Source: Phycisphaerae bacterium SM23_33
GTDB lineage: Bacteria > Planctomycetota > Phycisphaerae > SM23-33
DNA: 11,501 nt
Assembly (NCBI GenBank): GCA_001303665.1
Contig: LJUF01000087.1
Coordinates: 1 to 11,501, forward strand
Direction of reading: 5' to 3'
Part shown: positions 1 to 5,973 of the stretch, in pieces
Layout of the letters: every line of letters starts with the position of its first letter
Position numbering within the stretch: position 1 is the stretch's first letter
Made by a program: the position numbers and the translations under genes
Notes under the pieces: generated by a model
Database searches by the model: none
Seen by the model: only the letters and a program-made list of their open reading frames with translations
What the model was told of the DNA's origin: nothing

Positions 1-61
1 CGCACCCGACCGGCCCGCAAAACGCACCCGCTGGATCCGCCGCGGCCGGACCGGCTTGTAA
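1..61 (+). other. possible C-terminal tail of an upstream plus-strand gene
   Basis: The frame beginning at base 2 is open from the window edge to a TAA at 59-61 and encodes about 19 residues rich in Arg and Lys (ending RRGRTGL). It lies just upstream of a DUF6504-like gene on the same strand. DUF6504 proteins are often near Y-family polymerase/ImuB genes in other bacteria, so the tail could belong to such a gene, but 19 residues cannot establish this. Another frame stays open slightly longer, so the call is weak. Confidence 0.2.
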
Positions 62-124
62 GGCCGATTTGCCGCGGTTAGCATGACTATACAGTGTCCT
101 GGCCGGTGCGAAAGGTCAACGCCC

Positions 125-427
125 ATGGTCGAATTCCTCGGGGAGAAGATCCAGGTCGAGCAGGCCCCGAACTCCCCGCGGCCGGCGCGGTTCACGTGGC
201 GCGAGCGCGTGCACGAGGTGGTCGAGGTGCTCGGCCGGCACGTGGACATCGGCTTCGGCGACATGCCGCCGCGGAGCCGCCGCTGGTACACGCGCAGGCA
301 CCGCCGCTACTACACCGTCAAGGACGCCGCCGGCGACGTGTTCGAAATCTACCTCGATTATGCCAACCGCCGAAAGCGCACCTGGTGGCTGGTGAAGCGC
401 CTCCCCGCCGGCGGTGGCAAACCGTAG
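125..427 (+). CDS. small DUF6504-like protein
   Basis: A 100-residue basic protein of unknown biochemical role. It begins MVEFLGEKIQV, followed by a PARFTWRERVHEVVEVL segment (about residues 20-36), an aromatic/Arg-rich middle (RRWYTRRHRRYYTV) and a closing YLDY...RTWWLVKRL strand. This order of F-x-W-R, VVEVL, R-Y-x-V and a final W-x-L-x-R is what I associate with DUF6504, a small domain often found beside DNA polymerase Y/ImuB genes. The family call comes from the motif pattern, not a search. The ATG at 125 is chosen because an AAGG lies 9 nt upstream and translation starts right at the conserved core; an in-frame upstream start at 83 would add 14 unconserved residues. A TATACA at 88-93 might be a -10 element, but no -35 stands out. 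Confidence 0.75.
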   Translation: MVEFLGEKIQVEQAPNSPRPARFTWRERVHEVVEVLGRHVDIGFGDMPPRSRRWYTRRHRRYYTVKDAAGDVFEIYLDYANRRKRTWWLVKRLPAGGGKP

Positions 428-442
428 ACGGCCCGGCCGCCC

Positions 443-474
443 ATCTTCGGTTTTCGATGTGCGATCTTCGATTT
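443..474 (+). repeat. left heptamer-built inverted repeat flanking the four-helix bundle gene
   Basis: An AT-rich block inside GC-rich DNA made of 7-nt units: ATCTTCG, GTTTTCG, ATGTGCG, ATCTTCG, ATTTTCG, then a partial ATTTGAA running to about 483. Positions 443-474 are the inverted complement of 898-929 with 29 of 32 positions matching; the inner 24 (451-474 against 898-921) match at 23. It lies 12 nt beyond the stop codon of the four-helix bundle gene. Confidence 0.85.
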
Positions 475-486
475 TCGATTTGAAAA

Positions 487-855
487 CTACGCCCGGCCTC
501 GGGCGCGCGTGGTTTTCCTCGCAGCGAAAACAATCGAAACGATTTCGTTCCCCTCGCGCATCAGGTCCGCAAGCAGCCGCGCTTTGACGACGCCGCTTTC
601 AATCAGGACCTCCTGCCAGAAGAGCGATTCGTCGGCTTCTTCCTCCACCGTGCCGAGCTTTGAAAGGAATTCCGCTCGGGATCGCCCCCTGCACGCGGCC
701 CGGTAGTTGGAAGCGACACTGGTACCGGCCCGCAGCAACTGGGCGCCGATGTGCCTTGCGACCTGCGTGCGGGGCAGAGAACACACCAGCCGGATTATCC
801 GCAGGGCGTACTGCTTCGTCCTTTGCTTCATGGCCTCACGCGACATCTTCCTCAT
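487..855 (-). CDS. four-helix bundle protein, 23S rRNA intervening-sequence type
   Basis: A 122-residue protein of the family first found encoded inside intervening sequences of some bacterial 23S rRNAs (TIGR02436/PF05635) and also related to the Avd accessory proteins of diversity-generating retroelements. The family forms small all-helical multimers that probably bind nucleic acid; its cellular role is not settled. The signature block is at residues 46-84: SVASNYRAACRGRSR, then EFLSKLGTVEEEADESLFW. The C-terminus is strongly basic (ARKTTRARGRA). Start: the ATG at 855 has GGGAG 9 nt upstream on the minus strand; the longer in-frame start at 888 adds 11 residues and has no such site. The gene stands alone, not in rRNA, and is bounded on both sides by inverted heptamer repeats. 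It follows the oxidoreductase gene by 81 nt and could be read through from it. Confidence 0.93.
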   Translation of the reverse strand: MRKMSREAMKQRTKQYALRIIRLVCSLPRTQVARHIGAQLLRAGTSVASNYRAACRGRSRAEFLSKLGTVEEEADESLFWQEVLIESGVVKARLLADLMREGNEIVSIVFAARKTTRARGRA

Positions 856-897
856 TGGATATTCTCCCGGCATTCGCAGCCGCCACACGGGAACCGC

Positions 898-929
898 AAA
901 TCGAAGATCGCAGATCGAAAATCGAAAAT
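898..929 (-). repeat. right heptamer-built inverted repeat flanking the four-helix bundle gene
   Basis: Read on the minus strand the units are ATTTTCG, ATTTTCG, ATCTGCG, ATCTTCG, ATTTGCG, with the same 7-nt period as the left copy and in opposite orientation. It begins 7 nt after the stop codon of the oxidoreductase gene and ends about 43 nt before the start codon of the four-helix bundle gene, so the pair brackets that gene exactly. I see no clear target-site duplication outside the pair. Confidence 0.85.
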
Positions 930-936
930 CACGGCT

Positions 937-2193
937 TCATTTCAGCCGCACCTGCGGCTTCTCGCCGTACTCGATGGCGGCCTGTCGGCCGGCGTTGGCC
1001 AGGGACAGTCTGCCGGCCTCGATGACCAGCTCGTTGTAGCTGCTGTTGGCGGGGGTGGCGATGATGCCGGCGGCGTCCACCTGGCGGAGGTATTGCCGGC
1101 GTTTTTCGAGGTCGTCGCCGGCCTCGGCCTCGAGCCGGCGGATGCTGTGGATGATAGACTCGACCGACCGGTGGCCGTAACCGACGGGGGTGAGCCCGCC
1201 GTCGCCCAGGTCCAGCAGGCGGAAGTAGTCGGGGTTGGGCTCGGCGTAGACGGTGTCGCCGGGGTCGCCGCCGGGTTCGGTGTAGCTGTGGGCCACACCG
1301 CGGTACTGGTCGCTGTGGCGGATGAGGCAGCCGTCCTTGGGCCCGTCGCAGAACAGGGTCATGCCCTGGCTGTTGCCGCCGGGGCCGGCGTCGGGGTAGC
1401 CCATGCCGTTGAGCACGCTCAGGAAGGCGCCGTTCTCCCAGACCACCCGGCCGTCGGTCCACAGGTAGCCCTGGTTGCCGTTGGGGTATTTCTCGACCAC
1501 GCCGTAGACCGAGACGGCCGTCGGCCGCAAGCCCGTGATGAAGGCCACCAGGTCCACATAGTGGCAGCCGACGTAGGTGAACATGTCGGAGTTCTCGCAG
1601 GTGCACCAGTTCTGGAAGTTGCTGTGGCGATAGTAGTAGGGCTCGACCAGGTGGGCCTGGCCGCCGCGGAAGGCGCCGAACCGCCCGGCGCGGTAGTCCC
1701 GCCGGGCCAGGAGCGAACGGTAATCGAAGCGCTTGTGGTACTCGGCGCCGACCAGCAGCCCGCGCTGGCGGGCCAGCTCTTCCAGCTCCACGGCCTGGGC
1801 GTGCTTCAGCACCAGCGGCTTGACCGTGAGGACGTGCTGGTCCTGCCGGAGGGCGAACTTGATGACCTCGTAGTGAAGCTGATCGGGCACGGCCACCACC
1901 GCGATGTGGCGGGCGGGCATGGCGGCGAGCACCTCGCGATACAGCTCGGGAAACCTCTCGTCGGGGTCCACCTTGGCCGGGTCGGGGTACGGCCGAAACC
2001 CCTGGCCGGGGAAGCCGCGCCGCAGCGTCGGGTCCTCCATGAGCCGACTCAGCGGGGCGGCGTTCAAGGCGCAGATGCTGATCTCGCCCAGCAGGCCGCT
2101 CCGCTGCATGTGGTAGATGCTGGGCAGCAGCTGCATGCCCGTAATCATGCCGCCCCCGACGATGGTCACGCTGGGCTTGGGGTGCTGAGCCAT
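937..2193 (-). CDS. Gfo/Idh/MocA family NAD(P)-dependent oxidoreductase
   Basis: A 418-residue cytoplasmic dehydrogenase of the glucose-fructose oxidoreductase/inositol dehydrogenase/MocA family. Such enzymes oxidise or reduce sugars and cyclitols with NAD(P). The N-terminal Rossmann fold has VTIVGGGMITG at about residues 9-19. The lysine of the family EKP motif is K125 in TVKPL; the usual Glu is Val here, a variation found in some subfamilies. The second catalytic site reads GCHYVDL, with H211 and D214. The rest is the alpha/beta substrate domain. Start: the ATG at 2193 has GGAG 9 nt upstream (GGAGAAAAGACCC) and lies 8 residues before the first beta strand; an upstream in-frame start would add 28 unconserved residues. 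The substrate cannot be assigned. The nearest upstream minus gene ends 168 nt away, leaving room for its own promoter (a weak TTGCCC/TACCCT pair is visible). Confidence 0.93.
   Translation of the reverse strand: MAQHPKPSVTIVGGGMITGMQLLPSIYHMQRSGLLGEISICALNAAPLSRLMEDPTLRRGFPGQGFRPYPDPAKVDPDERFPELYREVLAAMPARHIAVVAVPDQLHYEVIKFALRQDQHVLTVKPLVLKHAQAVELEELARQRGLLVGAEYHKRFDYRSLLARRDYRAGRFGAFRGGQAHLVEPYYYRHSNFQNWCTCENSDMFTYVGCHYVDLVAFITGLRPTAVSVYGVVEKYPNGNQGYLWTDGRVVWENGAFLSVLNGMGYPDAGPGGNSQGMTLFCDGPKDGCLIRHSDQYRGVAHSYTEPGGDPGDTVYAEPNPDYFRLLDLGDGGLTPVGYGHRSVESIIHSIRRLEAEAGDDLEKRRQYLRQVDAAGIIATPANSSYNELVIEAGRLSLANAGRQAAIEYGEKPQVRLK
944..959 (-). terminator. perfect 7-2-7 hairpin at the end of the oxidoreductase gene
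   Basis: AGCCGCA, a 2-nt loop and TGCGGCT form a perfect GC-rich stem overlapping the last codons of the minus-strand oxidoreductase gene, just before the heptamer repeat. There is no U-tract after it, so a role as terminator or 3' end stabiliser is only possible. Confidence 0.3.
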
Positions 2194-2298
2194 GGGTCTT
2201 TTCTCCATTCCGGCCGTTACCATGGAAGCAGCAGGGCGCCGGTGCGCATAGGGTAATGGTTTGCAGCGGCGGGGCAAGTCTCCGGCGTGCTGTCGGGA

Positions 2299-2323
2299 GG
2301 GCTTGAGCCCGGCGGCAAGCCGG
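2299..2323 (-). terminator. overlapping hairpins downstream of the radical SAM/SPASM-like gene
   Basis: GGGCT-TG-AGCCC (2299-2310) and CCGGC-N5-GCCGG (2309-2323) overlap, and GGCTTG/CAAGCC can pair across both (2300-2321). They lie about 40-60 nt past the minus-strand stop at 2362. No U-tract follows, so termination is only a possibility. The rest of 2194-2361 shows only the ribosome binding site and a weak promoter for the oxidoreductase. Confidence 0.3.
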
Positions 2324-2361
2324 CATCAGGGCCGATCGGACAGTCAGGGCCCGGCCGCGGC

Positions 2362-3801
2362 CTAGGCGGTTGCCGCCGCTTGGGCCGACCAGGCGGCTTC
2401 CACTTCGGCCGGCAGGGGCGGCAAGTCGGGCAGCATGGCCTTCCAGGCCGCCGCGGCCCGATCCACCGCCTGGGCGATGGGGCCGTGCAGATAGTCCGGC
2501 GGCATGTTCTTGGCGGGCCTGAACTCCGCCTCCCGGCACAACTGCCGGAAAAGCTCCGGATGATCGATCAGCACGCAGGGGGCGGCGCGGTCCACGATGA
2601 GCTTCTGCTTTTCCCGGAAGCCTGCGAAGAAGGGATGCCGCTGCACGAAATCGTCCAGGCTGGCGTATGGGCTGCGGCCGGCGATGATGTCGAAGATGTT
2701 TCCGCAGGCCACCGGGGCGAACACGCAGGGGCTGATGTCGCCGTTGGCATAGATGTGGAAGTAGTATCTCCCGCCGGCGATGCACCCGCCCACCAGGGGC
2801 CCGTCGTTCCAGAAATCTCCCAGGAAGATCGGCCTCTGCTGCTGGCGCCAGCGATACACGGCCTGGCGCAGCTTGCCCCGCTGTTCGGCCGACACCATCA
2901 GGTCGGTGCGGGGGGCGCGGCCGATGGGCTGGAGCAGGAAGAACCAGCCGAACAGGTCGCCTTCGGCGATCCGCAGCTCGATGAACTCGTCGGAGCTGAT
3001 GGCCTCGGCGTTTTCGCGGGTGACCGTGGCCGAGAAGCCCACCATCACCTGGTGCTCGGCCAGCAGTTGGCGGGCGCGGCGGTTTTGCTTGTAGATGCCC
3101 CGGCCGCGGCGGCGATCGGTCTGGTGCTCGAATCCCTCCACGCTGATGGCGGGGAACACATTGCCCACCTTGCCCAGCCGCTCGGCTATCTCCCGGTCGA
3201 TCAGGGTGCCGTTGGTGTACACCAGGAAACCCTGGTTGGGGAACATCTCTCCCAACCGGGAGAGCGTCTGGTCGGCCTTTTCGCGGAGGAAGGGCTCCCC
3301 GCCGGAGACGGTGACCAGCGTCACGCCCATGTCGATGACCTGCCGCACGACCTGGGCCATCCGCTCGAACGGCAGGTCGCTGCCGTCGCAGGAGCTCTTG
3401 GCGTAGCAGCCGGGGCACTTGAGGTTGCAGCGGTCGGTGGGCTCGATGACGACGGTGCAGGGTGTGGTGCGCCCGGCCTGCTGGTTGGAGCCGCGGCGGT
3501 AGACGTCCTGGGACCAGGTGCCGATGAAGCGGAGGATGGCCCTGGCGGCGGCGGGACGCTCCTCCACCAGCCGCATCAGGAACGGGCGGAGTTGTCGGCC
3601 CAGCCAGCGCACGTGCACCAGTTGTTCCAGGCCATTCCCGAAGTTATCGTCGTAGGCCGTCTCCAGCCGGTCCAGCAGCTTCTCAATGAACCAGTTTCTG
3701 AGTCCGGGAACGCGCAGCGTCAGGTCTGCCGCCTTCATCACCGCCGCCAGGCGCAGTTGTGTCCATTCCTCCTTCGCCGGGGTCCACCGATCCCGTGTCA
3801 T
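2362..3801 (-). CDS. radical SAM protein with SPASM-like cysteine-rich C-terminus
   Basis: A 479-residue radical SAM enzyme that would cleave S-adenosylmethionine at a [4Fe-4S] cluster. The cluster motif CNLKCPGC is at C125, C129 and C132, SGGEPF (SAM binding) at 166-171, and VYTNGTLID and ISVEG follow as the usual barrel strands. The C-terminal part carries spaced cysteines (C340, C359, C366, C409, C422) around YFHIYANGDISPCVFAP, resembling a SPASM/twitch auxiliary-cluster region. The roughly 110 residues before the barrel are mostly helical and charged, and I do not recognise them. SPASM proteins often modify peptides, but others act on small molecules, so no substrate is claimed. The ATG at 3801 has a strong GGGGAGG 7 nt upstream. 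A promoter candidate lies about 100 nt upstream, between this gene and the next radical SAM gene. Confidence 0.92.
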   Translation of the reverse strand: MTRDRWTPAKEEWTQLRLAAVMKAADLTLRVPGLRNWFIEKLLDRLETAYDDNFGNGLEQLVHVRWLGRQLRPFLMRLVEERPAAARAILRFIGTWSQDVYRRGSNQQAGRTTPCTVVIEPTDRCNLKCPGCYAKSSCDGSDLPFERMAQVVRQVIDMGVTLVTVSGGEPFLREKADQTLSRLGEMFPNQGFLVYTNGTLIDREIAERLGKVGNVFPAISVEGFEHQTDRRRGRGIYKQNRRARQLLAEHQVMVGFSATVTRENAEAISSDEFIELRIAEGDLFGWFFLLQPIGRAPRTDLMVSAEQRGKLRQAVYRWRQQQRPIFLGDFWNDGPLVGGCIAGGRYYFHIYANGDISPCVFAPVACGNIFDIIAGRSPYASLDDFVQRHPFFAGFREKQKLIVDRAAPCVLIDHPELFRQLCREAEFRPAKNMPPDYLHGPIAQAVDRAAAAWKAMLPDLPPLPAEVEAAWSAQAAATA

Positions 3802-3898
3802 TCCATGGCCTCCCCATTCTGCCGGTGCCTACGCCGGAAGCCGCCTTGCTGATTTGAAGTGCTTTTGCGGTAACGTCTTCCGTGCAATCCTGGTGACT

Positions 3899-3927
3899 AA
3901 ATTACTGCCTTGCCATGCCCAAGTCAA
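3899..3927 (-). promoter_or_regulatory. candidate promoter of the radical SAM/SPASM-like gene
   Basis: On the minus strand TTGACT (3922-3927), 17 nt, TAATTT (3899-3904). The -35 matches consensus at 5 of 6; the -10 is AT-rich but matches only 3 of 6. It lies in an unusually AT-rich stretch and implies a leader of about 90 nt. It suggests the two radical SAM genes are not simply one transcript. Confidence 0.45.
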
Positions 3928-3931
3928 GCCC

Positions 3932-5431
3932 TCATCGGGCCACCTTGCCGTGCGCATCCGACGGCGGCAGCAAGTAGGCCTCGCCCTTGCGACGGACCCG
4001 GTCCAGGAACAGGGCGGTTTCCTTGCGCCACTGTCTCAGCACCGAGGGGGCGAGTTTGGAGTGCCGCCAGAGCAGGCGGAGCTTGTCCCGCAGTCGGCGG
4101 TCGGCACGGAAGACCTTTGCCACCCGCCGCACCCCCGGCCGCAGCGCCCGGTAGAACCGCCGGTGGGCCTTCAGGATGGCCCGCTGCAAGGCGGCGATGC
4201 CCATCTGCTGGTGGCGATACACGCAGTGGGTGCCGTCGTAATAGTCCCAGTCGCCGGGGAAGTCGGTAAAGATCAGCTCATCCCGCATCTGTTCGAACAG
4301 GGGCGTGCCCGGCAGCGGGGTGAGCACCGAAAGCTGGATGGACTCGATGCCGGCCTGGCGGGCGAACTTCACGATCTCCTTGATGTTCCGCTCGTCGTGT
4401 TCCGGCCCGAGTATGAACATGCCGTGGATCCAGAAGCCGCAGTCGTGCAGGATACGGGTGTCCTCGTATAGCCGCTTTCGCAGCGTCTCCTCGCCGCGAT
4501 ACCCCTTGCCCCACCGCCGGGCGGTGGTCTCGTCGATGGTCTCGTAGCCAACGTACAGCACGTCGCCGCCGCTGCGGCGCATGGCCTTGAGCAGGTCCTC
4601 GTCGCGCTGGCGGCGGTGGGCGTCCATCCAGTGCAGGTCGATCCTCGCCTGGGCGTTCCAGCGCAGGCCCATCGGCTCTATCCTGGACAGCAGGTCCACC
4701 GTCCAGGCCCGATCGGCCATCAGATTGTCGTCGTAGAAGAACACGTGCCGGAAGCCCTGCCGCTGGTGCCGCCGCAAGTCCTGCTCGACCTTCTCCGGCG
4801 ACTGCCGCCGCACCTTCCGCCCGAACATCCGCGTGACCGAGCAGTACACGCATCCCTGCGGGCAGCCGCGCGAGGTCATCACCGGCAGCTCGTACGTCTC
4901 CCGCCCGCCGGCCGACCGGATCAGGCGATCAAAATCAATCATCAACTCGTGCCTGAGCGTGGGCAGGGCGTCCAGGTCGGCCGGCGGGTCCGGACGGATG
5001 ATGCCGCGCCGGAGCTCGCCGGCGGCGATGTCGCCGATGACGTTCTCGCCCTCGCCGCAGACCACCAGGTCGCCGTAGCGGGCGGCCTCTTCGGGCATGA
5101 AGGTGGCGTGCGGGCCGCCGAAGACGATCGTGGCCTGCGGGGCCGCGGCGCGGAGGCGCCGGGCCAGCTCGTATCCGCGGCTGGCCGTGGCCGTCATGAT
5201 GCTGATCCCCACCACGTCGGCGCTGCACACGTCCGCCCAGGCCGGACCGTTCCGCTCCAGCGGCCCGGAGACGTTCTCGTTGTACACCGCCGCGTCGTGC
5301 CCCTGCTCGTGCAGGATGGTGGCCAGGATGATCGGTCCCAGCAGCGGCCAGTGGGCAATCCAGGCGTTGAAGGGCCGACCGGGCCGGCCGGCCGGCTCAA
5401 GAAAACGAATCTTGCGAGGCTTCCGCAGCAT
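3932..5431 (-). CDS. B12-binding-domain radical SAM protein
   Basis: A 499-residue protein with an N-terminal cobalamin-binding-type Rossmann domain followed by a radical SAM barrel. This architecture is shared by class B radical SAM methylases and by BchE-like cyclases. The N-terminal domain has GPIILATILHEQGHDA near residue 32, VFGGPHATF near 103-111 and VCGEGE near 124-129. I do not see the classic DxHxxG cobalamin motif; many family members lack it. The cluster motif CPQGCVYC gives C190, C194 and C197, followed by FFYDDNLMA near 231-239 and LYVGYETIDE near 292. The last 100 residues are basic and helical. Start: the ATG at 5431 has AGGTG 8 nt upstream; an in-frame TTG 18 nt earlier overlaps that site. 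The substrate is unknown; HpnR-type hopanoid methylases are one relative, but nothing here proves it. Confidence 0.92.
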   Translation of the reverse strand: MLRKPRKIRFLEPAGRPGRPFNAWIAHWPLLGPIILATILHEQGHDAAVYNENVSGPLERNGPAWADVCSADVVGISIMTATASRGYELARRLRAAAPQATIVFGGPHATFMPEEAARYGDLVVCGEGENVIGDIAAGELRRGIIRPDPPADLDALPTLRHELMIDFDRLIRSAGGRETYELPVMTSRGCPQGCVYCSVTRMFGRKVRRQSPEKVEQDLRRHQRQGFRHVFFYDDNLMADRAWTVDLLSRIEPMGLRWNAQARIDLHWMDAHRRQRDEDLLKAMRRSGGDVLYVGYETIDETTARRWGKGYRGEETLRKRLYEDTRILHDCGFWIHGMFILGPEHDERNIKEIVKFARQAGIESIQLSVLTPLPGTPLFEQMRDELIFTDFPGDWDYYDGTHCVYRHQQMGIAALQRAILKAHRRFYRALRPGVRRVAKVFRADRRLRDKLRLLWRHSKLAPSVLRQWRKETALFLDRVRRKGEAYLLPPSDAHGKVAR

Positions 5432-5472
5432 GTGTCGCTCACCTGTCAAAGGGCCCGCAACATGAGCCCGGA

Positions 5473-5503
5473 CGGACCTGCGCGCCCTGGCTTGCAGGTT
5501 CCG
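5473..5503 (-). terminator. hairpin between the orphan gene and the B12 radical SAM gene
   Basis: ACCTGC (5476-5481) pairs with GCAGGT (5494-5499), extended by CGG/CCG across a one-base bulge. It lies 20-50 nt past the orphan gene's minus-strand stop. No U-tract is present. It may be a weak terminator or an internal processing stem. Confidence 0.25.
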
Positions 5504-5524
5504 CCGGCCTCCCGGGCAGGCCCG

Positions 5525-5791
5525 CTAGAACTTGCTCGTGCCCATGAACTTGGTTTCGCGCTCGGGCTTACACGCCTTCACGACCTCTTCGCCGGAGGCG
5601 TCGTGGACGCAAACGGACTGAATGGCCTCAAAGTTGACGACCATCACGCCCTTGCCCTCGGCTTGGTCAACGACCAATGGGTTCACGCGGATCACCTTGC
5701 CGGTGGCGGAGGTGTTCGCGGTCGTCACCGTCACGGTCCTGGCTTCGTTCTCCGCGTAAACCAGCACTTCCCGTATTCCCGCCATAGCCAT
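5525..5791 (-). CDS. 88-residue hypothetical protein
   Basis: I do not recognise a family. The sequence starts MAMAGIREVLVYAENEARTVTV and is mostly predicted beta: alternating hydrophobic stretches (VTVTTANTSATGKVIRV, GVMVVNFEAIQSVCVHD), then a short charged tail (KPERETKFMGTSKF). There is no signal peptide, no membrane segment and no Cys-pair metal motif (two single cysteines only). It is a credible gene because the ATG at 5791 has GGAG 7 nt upstream (GGAGACAGAAA), coding bias matches its neighbours, and it fills the gap between two same-strand genes. It lies 93 nt upstream of the B12 radical SAM gene and could be co-transcribed with it. A small protein beside radical SAM genes could be a substrate or partner, but it lacks a leader/core layout typical of modified peptides. 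Confidence 0.7.
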   Translation of the reverse strand: MAMAGIREVLVYAENEARTVTVTTANTSATGKVIRVNPLVVDQAEGKGVMVVNFEAIQSVCVHDASGEEVVKACKPERETKFMGTSKF

Positions 5792-5847
5792 TTTCTGTCT
5801 CCCGCCTCCAGGACTGCATCGAAGCGCCGGGTATCTCGCAAATGCCG

Positions 5848-5921
5848 TCGCCCGGCCCCACCGCTAACATTCTGCATCGGGCCGGCCGGAAAGCAATGCT
5901 TATCTTCGCCCGGCCCCACCG
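5848..5921. repeat. pair of 16-bp direct repeats upstream of the orphan gene
   Basis: TCGCCCGGCCCCACCG occurs at 5848-5863 and again, identically, at 5906-5921, 58 bp apart start to start. Both lie in the 182-bp gap between the epimerase gene and the orphan gene, upstream of the orphan's start. A small palindrome AAGCAATGCTT (5891-5901) sits between them. The layout would suit a regulator binding two sites, but the repeats are GC-rich and could be chance in this genome. Confidence 0.5.
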
Positions 5922-5973
5922 GTTGTTCCCTCGCCGCCGGCAGCGGGTCCTCGCCCGGACCTTCCCCGGCATT

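Noticed and set aside
86..97. LexA-type SOS box near ACTATACAGT
   Set aside because: Only one half resembles a known site and the sequence is not a palindrome; a -10-like reading is equally likely.
443..929. CRISPR array
   Set aside because: The repeats are 7-nt units with no spacers, and the two blocks are inverted around a gene; no cas genes are present.
443..929. Intervening sequence inside a 23S rRNA gene
   Set aside because: The flanking DNA is protein-coding or short intergenic; I see no rRNA sequence on either side.
929..3418. 829-residue minus-strand open frame covering two genes in another frame
   Set aside because: The translation is Arg/Pro/Gly-rich and low in complexity. It overlaps the well-supported oxidoreductase and radical SAM genes, whose motifs are intact in their own frames.
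5432..5449. TTG start 18 nt upstream of the B12 radical SAM ATG
   Set aside because: It would overlap the AGGTG ribosome binding site of the ATG at 5431 and adds six residues with no conserved content.
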